DNA of 10,839 bases, from contig MGWJ01000002.1 in the NCBI GenBank assembly GCA_001800945.1, positions 1 through 10,839 of the forward strand. The letters are read 5' to 3'. The notes under the pieces were generated by a model, which was not told the DNA's origin, did no database searches, and saw only the letters and a list, made by a program, of their open reading frames with translations. Shown here piece by piece: positions 1 through 4,779 of the stretch. Numbering within the stretch: position 1 is the stretch's first letter; every line of letters begins with the position of its first letter. The translations under genes and the position numbers were made by a program. This DNA is from Flavobacteria bacterium RIFCSPLOWO2_12_FULL_31_7. GTDB taxonomy: Bacteria > Bacteroidota > Bacteroidia > Flavobacteriales > Flavobacteriaceae.

Positions 1-13
1 CGTTTAATGAACG

Positions 14-52
14 AATAAAATAAAAAAGAGCAACTGTAAAAGTTGCTCTTTT
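14..52 (-). terminator. Intrinsic terminator of the ssb-ssb-HRDC unit
   Basis: A perfect 12-bp inverted repeat, AAAAGAGCAACT at 24-35 and its complement at 41-52, encloses a 5-base loop. Read on the minus strand, the stem is followed by a T-rich tract (TTTTTTATTTTATT, 14-27, partly overlapping the stem foot). This is the form of a Rho-independent terminator, 14 bases beyond the stop codon of the HRDC gene. The plus-strand side also ends in TTTT, so it may work in both directions for a gene entering from the left of the window. Confidence 0.88.
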
Positions 53-66
53 GATTTCAATTCGAT

Positions 67-501
67 TTAAACTGCATTCAAAATCGCTAAAATATCATCT
101 CCGAATTTATCTGCTTTTTGTGGTCCAAAACCTTTAATTTGTTGCAACTCGTCAAGATTACTAGGCTTATACATTGCTAAATCGATTAATTCTGAATTAT
201 GACAAATCATATAATTTTTTTGCTGTAACGATTCTGCTTTATCCGCTCTCCATTGTTTCAAATACAGATACACTTGTTGGTCTTTAGCACACAAATCTTC
301 AAAGGATTTACGTTCCAAACTCGCTGGTTTTGCGTTCTCTTTTTCATCATAATGCACAATTACCGACCAATAATTTTCTTTTTCAATATACTGCGTACTT
401 GATTTTTTAAACATAACAGTTGCTAAAAATTCATTCAACACCTTTTGGTTTTTTTCCAACACATCAGGCTCTAATCCGATAGAAAATACTTTAACTTGCA
501 T
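67..501 (-). CDS. HRDC-domain protein
   Basis: A 144-residue protein whose C-terminal half (about residues 70-144) looks like an HRDC domain, the small helical nucleic-acid-binding module found at the end of RecQ helicases and RNase D. The recognisable parts are the helix around LKQWRADKAE (81-90), the 'NSELIDLAMYKPSNLDELQQI' type segment (102-122) and the hairpin GFGPQKADKFG (124-134). Residues 1-55 form a separate N-terminal domain of mixed strand/helix character ending in YWSVIVHYD; I have a general memory of similar N-termini on stand-alone HRDC proteins of Bacteroidota but cannot assign it a function. There is no helicase or nuclease domain, so the protein probably binds DNA or RNA and acts through a partner. 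It starts only 6 bases after the stop of the upstream ssb gene and is the last gene before the terminator, so co-transcription with both ssb copies is likely. The HRDC call is fairly secure; the role in replication or repair is inferred. Confidence 0.82.
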   Translation of the reverse strand: MQVKVFSIGLEPDVLEKNQKVLNEFLATVMFKKSSTQYIEKENYWSVIVHYDEKENAKPASLERKSFEDLCAKDQQVYLYLKQWRADKAESLQQKNYMICHNSELIDLAMYKPSNLDELQQIKGFGPQKADKFGDDILAILNAV

Positions 502-507
502 CTCAAA

Positions 508-828
508 TTATTTACCTAATAATAAGATTTCATTAATAACTACTTCGGTAACATAACGTTTGTTTCCTTCTTTATCATCATAACTTCGGTGAGTTAACTT
601 TCCTTCTACAGCAACTTCTTTCCCTTTAGTTACATATTTTTCGATGATTTCAGCAGTTTTTCCCCAAGCGGTCACTCTATGCCATTCAGTTTTTTCAACT
701 TTTTCTCCTTTTGCATTTGTATAGTTTTCATTCGTTGCGATTGATAAATTAGCTAATTTTCCGTTTTCTAAATTTTTAATTTCTGGATCTTGCCCAACAT
801 GTCCGATTAATTGTACTGAGTTTTTCAT
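508..828 (-). CDS. ssb: Single-stranded DNA-binding protein, short type (copy 1)
   Basis: A 106-residue SSB-type OB-fold protein. Family hallmarks seen are the N-terminal strand VQLIGHVGQDPEIK (5-18), the ATNENYTNAKGEKVEKTEWH segment (31-50) leading to aromatic W49 and W55, the helix AEIIEKYVTKGKEVAVEGKL (59-78) and the final strand EVVINEILLLGK. SSB coats single-stranded DNA during replication, repair and recombination. The protein stops right after the OB fold: there is no flexible linker and no acidic ...DDDIPF-like tip, which in most bacterial SSBs recruits partner enzymes. It may therefore be an auxiliary SSB, with the full-length one elsewhere in the genome (inference). It lies 46 bases downstream of a paralogue with about 88% identical residues (13 differences in 106) and 6 bases upstream of the HRDC gene. 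The start at 828 is supported because the context just upstream is shared with the paralogue. Confidence 0.93.
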   Translation of the reverse strand: MKNSVQLIGHVGQDPEIKNLENGKLANLSIATNENYTNAKGEKVEKTEWHRVTAWGKTAEIIEKYVTKGKEVAVEGKLTHRSYDDKEGNKRYVTEVVINEILLLGK

Positions 829-831
829 AAT

Positions 832-1215
832 GGCGTGTAAATTTAATTTTGGTTTATATTTATTTGTGTGATTCTTACTTATTACCTCCTAACAGTAGAA
901 CTTCTGAGGCAACAATTTCGGTTACATAACGTTTGTTTCCTTCTTTATCTTCGTAACTTTTATGTGATAACTTTCCTTCAATGGCAATTTCTTTTCCTTT
1001 AGTTACATATTTTTCAATGATTTCAGCAGTCTTTCCCCAAGCGGTAATTCTATGCCATTCGGTTTGCTCTACTTTTTCTCCTTTCGCATTCGTATAATTT
1101 TCATTCGTTGCGATAGATAAATTGGCTAATTTTCCGTTTTCTAAATTCTTGATTTCTGGATCTTGCCCAACGTGTCCGATTAATTGTACTCTGTTTTTCA
1201 TAATGGCGTGTAAAA
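832..1215 (-). repeat. Tandem gene duplication (two ssb copies with shared leader)
   Basis: The two ssb genes and about 13 bases of leader (TTTACACGCCATT on the coding strand) are repeated head to tail, with the leaders visible on the plus strand at 829-841 and 1202-1214. Many stretches longer than 20 bases are identical between the copies and both reading frames are intact. Differences are concentrated towards the 3' ends, so either the 3' parts have diverged under different constraint or the 5' parts have been homogenised by gene conversion. Confidence 0.85.
875..1201 (-). CDS. ssb: Single-stranded DNA-binding protein, short type (copy 2)
   Basis: A 108-residue SSB OB-fold protein, the tandem paralogue of the gene immediately downstream. 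Residues 1-70 differ from that copy at only three positions (4, 46, 52), while residues 71-106 differ at about ten, and this copy ends in GGNK, two residues longer. Like its twin it has W49 and W55 and lacks the acidic C-terminal partner-binding tip. The bases before the ATG (ACACGCCATT on the coding strand) are the same in both copies, so the duplicated unit included part of the leader. As first gene of the minus-strand unit it presumably carries the promoter for all three genes, somewhere in 1202-1400. SSBs form tetramers, so the two copies could form mixed oligomers; this is inference. Confidence 0.93.
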   Translation of the reverse strand: MKNRVQLIGHVGQDPEIKNLENGKLANLSIATNENYTNAKGEKVEQTEWHRITAWGKTAEIIEKYVTKGKEIAIEGKLSHKSYEDKEGNKRYVTEIVASEVLLLGGNK

Positions 1216-1483
1216 TTTAAATGTTTATATTAAATAAAATTGCTACTTTTATAAAACACAGATTTTAGAAATTAAAGAAATCTCAAAAATATAATGTTTT
1301 ATTAATTTTCGATTTGAAACTTGATAACAAAATTAAACTTGTTGTTTCATTTCGACAGTGCAAAGATGTGACAAGTTCAAAAGATTATTCGGTTGTTATC
1401 CATTTAATATCGGTTGTAAACGATTGTTGTCGTTTGCAATTGGAAAACTATTTGTACATTTACTTGAATTTAAAAGCATTATT
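1202..1483. promoter_or_regulatory. Divergent intergenic region between ssb and DUF6265 genes
   Basis: This 282-base AT-rich stretch must hold the promoters for both diverging units. The plus-strand promoter at 1433-1462 is listed separately. For the minus strand the best Bacteroidota-like -7 element I see is CATCTTTG (complement of 1361-1368, followed by CAC), one mismatch from TAnnTTTG but without a properly spaced TTTG upstream. It would give a leader of roughly 150 bases for ssb, containing a five-codon open frame (MKQQV, stop). I could not find a convincing promoter closer to ssb. No RNA gene or conserved element is recognised here. Confidence 0.35.
1433..1462 (+). promoter_or_regulatory. 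Bacteroidota-type promoter for the DUF6265 operon
   Basis: TTTG at 1433-1436, then 18 bases, then TACATTTA at 1455-1462, which matches the Bacteroidota -33/-7 consensus TTTG-N17-23-TAnnTTTG at 11 of 12 fixed-type positions (last G is A). It ends 21 bases before the ATG at 1484, implying a short leader of about 15 bases. Its position argues against any start codon upstream of 1484. Confidence 0.6.
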
Positions 1484-1978
1484 ATGAAAAATTCTACTAC
1501 AAAAAAATTCATCCTATTTGTTGTGTTTTTTATAACTTACGTCGGTTTTTCGCAAAACACGATACAATATAATGATGAAAAAGGTTCGCCAAGCGCTACT
1601 TTAGATGACTTAAAATGGCTCGCTGGAAATTGGAAAGGTATTTCTCCATACGGAGTTTGTCAGGAAAATTGGGATGAACCGAGCGGAAAAACCATGATGT
1701 TTTGCTTCAAAATGATTAGCGACAATAAGGTTACTTTTTACGAATTTGGTCAAATTATTGAAAAAGACAAATCAATTGAAATGCAAATTAGACATTTCAG
1801 TGGGGATTTAAAACCATGGGAAAATGATAAACCAGAAATTTTTAAGTTCATCAAGAAGGAAGGCAATAGATTTTATTTTGATGGAATTACTTATGAAAAA
1901 ATAGATACAAATACTTTAAACGTTTATGTGTATTTTGAAGAAAGTAAAGAAGAAATAAAATTTAGTTTTACAAAATAA
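1484..1978 (+). CDS. Secreted DUF6265-family protein
   Basis: A 164-residue protein with a clear signal peptide: KK near the N-terminus, hydrophobic FILFVVFFITYVGF (about 9-22) and a typical Bacteroidota cleavage context FSQ (22-24), so the mature protein starts near residue 25 and is exported to the periplasm or beyond. It is not a lipoprotein, as no lipobox cysteine is present. The mature part contains LKWLAGNWKG (43-52), ENWDEPSGKTMMFCFK (61-76) and YEFGQIIE...IRHFSGDLKPWE (86-113), a pattern I associate with the DUF6265 family of small secreted beta-barrel-like proteins of unknown function. The open frame extends upstream to 1358, but that extension overlaps the promoter-like site at 1433-1462 and would bury the signal peptide, so ATG 1484 is preferred. 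The next gene starts 20 bases after its stop. The family call is good; the function is unknown. Confidence 0.8.
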   Translation: MKNSTTKKFILFVVFFITYVGFSQNTIQYNDEKGSPSATLDDLKWLAGNWKGISPYGVCQENWDEPSGKTMMFCFKMISDNKVTFYEFGQIIEKDKSIEMQIRHFSGDLKPWENDKPEIFKFIKKEGNRFYFDGITYEKIDTNTLNVYVYFEESKEEIKFSFTK

Positions 1979-1998
1979 AAAAGAAAAATATATAAGCC

Positions 1999-2346
1999 AT
2001 GAAAAATTGTTTAGAATGCCACGAAAAAATTGTAGGAAGAGAAGATAAAAAGTTTTGCAGCGACGGTTGCAGAAATGCCTACAACAATAAAATGAATAAA
2101 GACCACACCAACTTAATGCGCAACATTAACAACAAATTGCGTAAAAACTATAGAATTTTAACCGAATTAAACCCAGAAGGCAAAACCAAAACCACTAAAA
2201 ACAAATTAATTAGCAAAGGTTTCGATTTCGATTTAATAACTTCCGTGTACACCACAAAAACTGGAAATACTTATTATTTCGTGTACGATCAAGGCTATAT
2301 GGGGCTGGAAAATGAAGGATATGTTTTAGTAAAAAAAGATAATTAA
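1999..2346 (+). CDS. Small zinc-ribbon-like protein (CxxC...CxxxC), function unknown
   Basis: A 115-residue protein with four cysteines arranged as C4-x2-C7-x12-C20-x3-C24 in the first 25 residues (CLEC ... KFCSDGCRNAYNN), resembling the DUF2116-type or FCS-like zinc ribbons that bind one zinc ion. A basic, asparagine-rich stretch (28-75, with NNKLRKNYRIL) follows, suited to nucleic-acid contact, and then a C-terminal part predicted as strands (SVYTTKTGNTYYFVYDQGYMGL, 82-103). There is no signal peptide or membrane segment, so it is cytoplasmic. It lies 20 bases after the DUF6265 gene and 3 bases before the epimerase-like gene, so it belongs to the same transcript. The bases before its ATG (ATATAAGCC) match the repeat unit found around 4100-4780. 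I recognise the zinc ribbon but not a function; a DNA- or RNA-binding role is only a guess. Confidence 0.78.
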   Translation: MKNCLECHEKIVGREDKKFCSDGCRNAYNNKMNKDHTNLMRNINNKLRKNYRILTELNPEGKTKTTKNKLISKGFDFDLITSVYTTKTGNTYYFVYDQGYMGLENEGYVLVKKDN

Positions 2347-2349
2347 TTG

Positions 2350-3183
2350 ATGATAGAAAATAAAAGAATTTCAATATTAGGCTGTGGTTGGTTAGGACTT
2401 CCGTTAGCCCAAAAATTAATTGAAACAGGTTTTGAAATAAAAGGTTCCACGACTTCTGAACAAAAATTAGAAGTTTTAAAATCTAATAAAATCGCCCCTT
2501 TTTTAATAGCACTTTCGGAAGATAAAATCATTGGGAATATTTCCGAATTTTTAAACGATTCTGAAATTCTAATTATCGATATTCCGCCAGGATTGAGAAA
2601 AATTACTGAAACTACTGTTGGAAAAACATTCGTTAATAAAATCAAAACTTTACTCCCATTTATTGAAAGTTCAGCTGTTGAAAAAGTGATTTTCATTAGT
2701 TCAACATCCGTTTATGGTGATTTTGATTCGATTCCGACTGTTACAGAAAAAAACGAATTACATTCTGATACAGAAAGTGGAAAACAGCTAGCAGAAGTGG
2801 AAAATTTGTTTAGAAATAATAAAAAATTTAAAACCAACATTATCCGTTTTGGTGGCCTTATCGGCGAAGACCGAAATGCGATAAAAATGCTGGCCGGAAA
2901 AACCAATGTTGCCAATCCAGAAGCACCAATCAATTTAATTCATCAAGTAGATTGTATTGGGATTATTGGTGAGACGCTGAAACAAAACTGTTGGAATGAA
3001 ACTTTTAACGCAGTTGCGCCTTTTCATCCAACCAGAAAAGAATATTACACGCAAAAAGCTGTAGCATTAAATTTACCAAAACCAGAATTTTCAGAAAATG
3101 AACCTAGTGTCGGGAAAATTGTTTCCAATGAAAAATTGGAAACAATTTTGGACTATAAGTTTAAGAATTTGGGGTTAGATTAA
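2350..3183 (+). CDS. YeeZ-like NAD(P)-binding epimerase/dehydratase family protein
   Basis: A 277-residue protein of the atypical extended short-chain dehydrogenase/reductase group. Visible features are the Rossmann motif ISILGCGWLGLPLA with GxGxxG at residues 11-16, SEILIIDIPPG (71-81), the strand and active-site segment VIFISSTSVYGDF (113-125), RFGGLIGEDR (167-176) and the substrate-side segment PINLIHQVDCI (193-203). Y122 is present, but the usual YxxxK lysine is not; the matching later position is occupied by the SGKQLAEVE segment (143-151), as in YeeZ-type proteins. It probably binds NAD(P) or acts on a nucleotide-linked or small carbonyl substrate; the substrate cannot be read from the sequence. 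The ATG at 2350 follows the zinc-ribbon stop by 3 bases; a TTG at 2347 also fits but ATG is preferred. Its last 9 bases overlap the 3' end of the convergent GHMP kinase gene. Confidence 0.82.
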   Translation: MIENKRISILGCGWLGLPLAQKLIETGFEIKGSTTSEQKLEVLKSNKIAPFLIALSEDKIIGNISEFLNDSEILIIDIPPGLRKITETTVGKTFVNKIKTLLPFIESSAVEKVIFISSTSVYGDFDSIPTVTEKNELHSDTESGKQLAEVENLFRNNKKFKTNIIRFGGLIGEDRNAIKMLAGKTNVANPEAPINLIHQVDCIGIIGETLKQNCWNETFNAVAPFHPTRKEYYTQKAVALNLPKPEFSENEPSVGKIVSNEKLETILDYKFKNLGLD

Positions 3184-4110
3184 TATCATCTCATCATACC
3201 TCAAAATGGTTTCATATCCTTTTGATGTGAAATATGGCGTTGGATTTTCTTTAGAAAGCACCATTACGAAATCGCCGCCCCAAGCACCTAAACTTTTTAT
3301 GGTGCCTTTAAAATCCGGAAACAAACGTTCTTTTACGGTTTCCATTTCTAAAATATCGCTTAAAATAATTTCGTGATGATCTAATAAACCAGTTGTGGTT
3401 TCTAAATTTGAAGAAAGTACTAATCGGTTCGTAATTTCGGAAATAGTTGTGGTTTTTTTAGTTAGAAATTGTTGCTTATTCATGTAATTCTGAATCGCAT
3501 GACGGCTATTTTGTTTTCTGTTCAAATATACAAAATAGATATTTTCCGTGTAATTTGGACTAAAATCAACGACCTCAACAATTGGTTTTTCTTCTGCATC
3601 TAATTGATATATGATGGCCGAATTATGTTGCGCACAAGCAATATCATAACCGCTTCCACCAAAACTTTTTCGTAACAATTCGAACGCATCAACTTGCAAC
3701 CATTGCGCAATATTGTTGATTAATGTGGAAGATGTTCCTAAACCCCAATTTCTTGGAAAAGTTAATTCGGTTTCAATTTTATAACCTGATTTTGAAGCCA
3801 AAAATTCAGGGTTTTGAAGATTTCCTTGATGTAAAATCTCAACTAAAGTATGTTTGATAGGATGTTCTTCTTCGAAATTTTTTCGTAAAATAACATCTTC
3901 GAAAGTCAGTTCGGTTTCAAACCAAATGCTTTTATCGGTATCAAAACTCGTCCAACTTATTTTTTGTTCTACCAATGAAGAAACTTGTAACGATTGCCCA
4001 AATTTTGTAGGTAGCGCTAAAGCTTTAGCTCCGTTTAAAACCAAATATTCTCCAGTGATGAGGAGTTTTCCGTTAGAGTAGAATGTGTTTTTGTTAACCA
4101 TATAAGTCAT
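3175..4110 (-). CDS. GYDIA-family GHMP kinase (mevalonate-pathway kinase candidate)
   Basis: A 311-residue GHMP-fold small-molecule kinase. Motif 1 is GKLLITGEYLVLNG (14-27), the ATP-binding loop is PRNWGLGTSSTL (119-130), GGSGYDIACA (151-160) carries the family's GYDIA signature with the probable catalytic Asp156, and the C-terminal glycine motif is KSLGAWGGDFVMVL (272-285). Together with the neighbouring HMG-CoA reductase this points to isoprenoid precursor synthesis, phosphorylating mevalonate or phosphomevalonate; GSG(Y)D recalls phosphomevalonate kinases, but the exact substrate is not proved. The start is uncertain: ATG at 4110 (MTYMVNKN) and ATG at 4101 (MVNKN) both lie inside a copy of the 20-base repeat, and homologues as I recall them begin only a few residues before FYSNGKLL, so 4101 is as likely. 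The gene is separated from HMG-CoA reductase by the GxxExxY gene. Its 3' end overlaps the convergent epimerase-like gene by 9 bases. Confidence 0.87.
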   Translation of the reverse strand: MTYMVNKNTFYSNGKLLITGEYLVLNGAKALALPTKFGQSLQVSSLVEQKISWTSFDTDKSIWFETELTFEDVILRKNFEEEHPIKHTLVEILHQGNLQNPEFLASKSGYKIETELTFPRNWGLGTSSTLINNIAQWLQVDAFELLRKSFGGSGYDIACAQHNSAIIYQLDAEEKPIVEVVDFSPNYTENIYFVYLNRKQNSRHAIQNYMNKQQFLTKKTTTISEITNRLVLSSNLETTTGLLDHHEIILSDILEMETVKERLFPDFKGTIKSLGAWGGDFVMVLSKENPTPYFTSKGYETILRYDEMILI

Positions 4111-4118
4111 ATAAGTTT
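4099..4118 (-). repeat. CATATAAGY dimer repeat, copy 1 (inverted; contains GHMP kinase starts)
   Basis: On the minus strand this reads AAACTTATATGACTTATATG, identical over 20 bases to copy 2 at 4197-4216 in the opposite orientation. The element is two tandem 9-base units (CATATAAGT CATATAAGT on the plus strand). Both candidate ATG codons of the GHMP kinase (4110 and 4101) are part of it. Beyond the 20 bases the similarity resumes with TTAA after one mismatch. Confidence 0.88.
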
Positions 4119-4196
4119 TTTCCCTTTACCTAAACTTTATAAAGCAGGTTTAAGTTTTTACTTCGTAAATTTAAGTGATTTTATTATTTAAATTTT
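4119..4196. other. 78-base loop between the inverted repeat arms
   Basis: AT-rich spacer between copies 1 and 2, with a small hairpin TTTAC-TTC-GTAAA around 4157-4169. No open frame or recognised RNA is present. On the minus strand it would be the apical part of a stem-loop whose 20-bp stem is made by the two repeat copies, in the leader of the GHMP kinase if transcription starts upstream of 4216. Confidence 0.5.
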
Positions 4197-4221
4197 AAAC
4201 TTATATGACTTATATGTTTAA
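4197..4221 (+). repeat. CATATAAGY dimer repeat, copy 2 (downstream edge of the GxxExxY gene)
   Basis: AAACTTATATGACTTATATG at 4197-4216, followed by TTTAA. It lies 9 bases beyond the stop codon of the GxxExxY gene. It matches copy 3 at 4755-4779 over 25 bases with one difference (A versus G at the twelfth base), in the same orientation, and copy 1 over 20 bases in inverted orientation. Confidence 0.9.
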
Positions 4222-4230
4222 AATGATAAT

Positions 4231-4647
4231 CTATTCTGGTAGTAATTTATAAATTTCATTTACAAAGGTTTGTTGACCATCATAAAATATATTTTTTACA
4301 TTAAAATTTATTAATAAACCAATTGGAACTTTCAATAAATTCATATAAGTTAATATTTGTGCTTCAAATATTGAATTAACTTCAAAAACCGACTTTAGTT
4401 CAACAACTAAAACATCTTCAATTAAAAAATCACACCTTAACTTTGTTTCTAAATTATAACCTTTGTATTCAATAGGAACTGGATTTTCAGAAATATACTT
4501 AATGTTTCTTAATTCTAATTCTTTTAATAAACATTGATGATAAACGGATTCTAATAATCCTGGACCTAATGCTTTATGAACTTCAATGGCAGCTCCATTA
4601 ACTTGATAAACTAAATTTTTTAGTTCTTTTTTTGATAATTTTTTCAT
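4231..4647 (-). CDS. GxxExxY family protein (PD-(D/E)XK nuclease-like)
   Basis: A 138-residue protein of the GxxExxY family (PF13366 type). The naming motif is GPGLLESVY (28-36, G30, E33, Y36). The core residues of a PD-(D/E)XK nuclease fold follow: D73 in RCDFLIED, E83 and K85 in VVELKS, and Q97 in EAQILTYM, so the putative active site looks complete. Members are widespread and often occur as isolated genes in Bacteroidota; their biological role is not established to my knowledge. Here the gene separates HMG-CoA reductase (128 bases upstream) from its expected partner, the GHMP kinase (120 bases downstream), and is bracketed by direct repeats at 4197-4221 and 4755-4779, which suggests later insertion as a cassette. 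It is lysine/asparagine-rich and even more AT-rich than its neighbours. The ATG at 4647 is preceded by a 21-base-period duplication. Identity is secure; nuclease activity and mobility are inference. Confidence 0.92.
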   Translation of the reverse strand: MKKLSKKELKNLVYQVNGAAIEVHKALGPGLLESVYHQCLLKELELRNIKYISENPVPIEYKGYNLETKLRCDFLIEDVLVVELKSVFEVNSIFEAQILTYMNLLKVPIGLLINFNVKNIFYDGQQTFVNEIYKLLPE

Positions 4648-4681
4648 GGCTTGTATTTTTCACTTTATGGCTTGTATTTTT
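4646..4681. repeat. Tandem 15-base repeat at the GxxExxY start codon
   Basis: ATGGCTTGTATTTTT occurs at 4646-4660 and again at 4667-4681, a 21-base period. On the coding strand each reads AAAAATACAAGCCAT; the downstream copy supplies the first bases of the ATG start, while the upstream copy has ATA there instead. The AAGCCAT part resembles the CATATAAGC unit of the flanking 20-base repeats. Confidence 0.85.
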
Positions 4682-4692
4682 ATGCTTGAAAA

Positions 4693-4709
4693 ATTTCGTT
4701 TAACGAAAT
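4693..4709. repeat. 17-base palindrome upstream of the GxxExxY gene
   Basis: ATTTCGTTTAACGAAAT is a perfect palindrome about one central base, able to form a 7-bp stem with a 3-base loop. It lies 46 bases upstream of the GxxExxY start. It could be an operator or part of a repeat element; no T-run follows on either strand that would make it a good terminator. Confidence 0.6.
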
Positions 4710-4754
4710 ACTTATAATAACTTTTATATACACTTTAAATTATTGTGCATTTAA

Positions 4755-4779
4755 AAACTTATATGGCTTATATGTTTAA
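4755..4779 (+). repeat. CATATAAGY dimer repeat, copy 3 (upstream edge of the GxxExxY gene)
   Basis: AAACTTATATGGCTTATATG at 4755-4774, then TTTAA. It is in direct orientation to copy 2, with a start-to-start distance of 558 bases that contains the whole GxxExxY gene. The last bases of the repeat supply the TAA stop codon of HMG-CoA reductase (4776-4778 on the minus strand). Confidence 0.9.

Noticed and set aside
67..1201. Diversity-generating retroelement or retron context suggested by the HRDC protein.
   Set aside because: No reverse transcriptase, template/variable repeat pair or structured RNA is visible in the window.
1358..1483. Upstream in-frame extension of the DUF6265 gene (42 extra residues).
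   Set aside because: It covers the promoter-like site at 1433-1462 and would place the signal peptide in the middle of the protein; ATG 1484 gives a standard signal peptide.
2343..2933. Minus-strand open frames opposite the epimerase-like gene.
   Set aside because: They mirror a well-supported gene with intact motifs and show no recognisable protein features; the same holds for the plus-strand frames opposite HMG-CoA reductase, GHMP kinase and the sensor kinase.
4099..4779. CRISPR array, because of the repeated 20-base element.
   Set aside because: There are only three copies, in mixed orientation, with unequal spacing (78 and 538 bases), one spacer being a gene; no cas gene is present.
4197..4779. 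Insertion sequence with transposase.
   Set aside because: The only gene inside is GxxExxY, without transposase motifs, and the flanking repeats are direct, not terminal inverted repeats.
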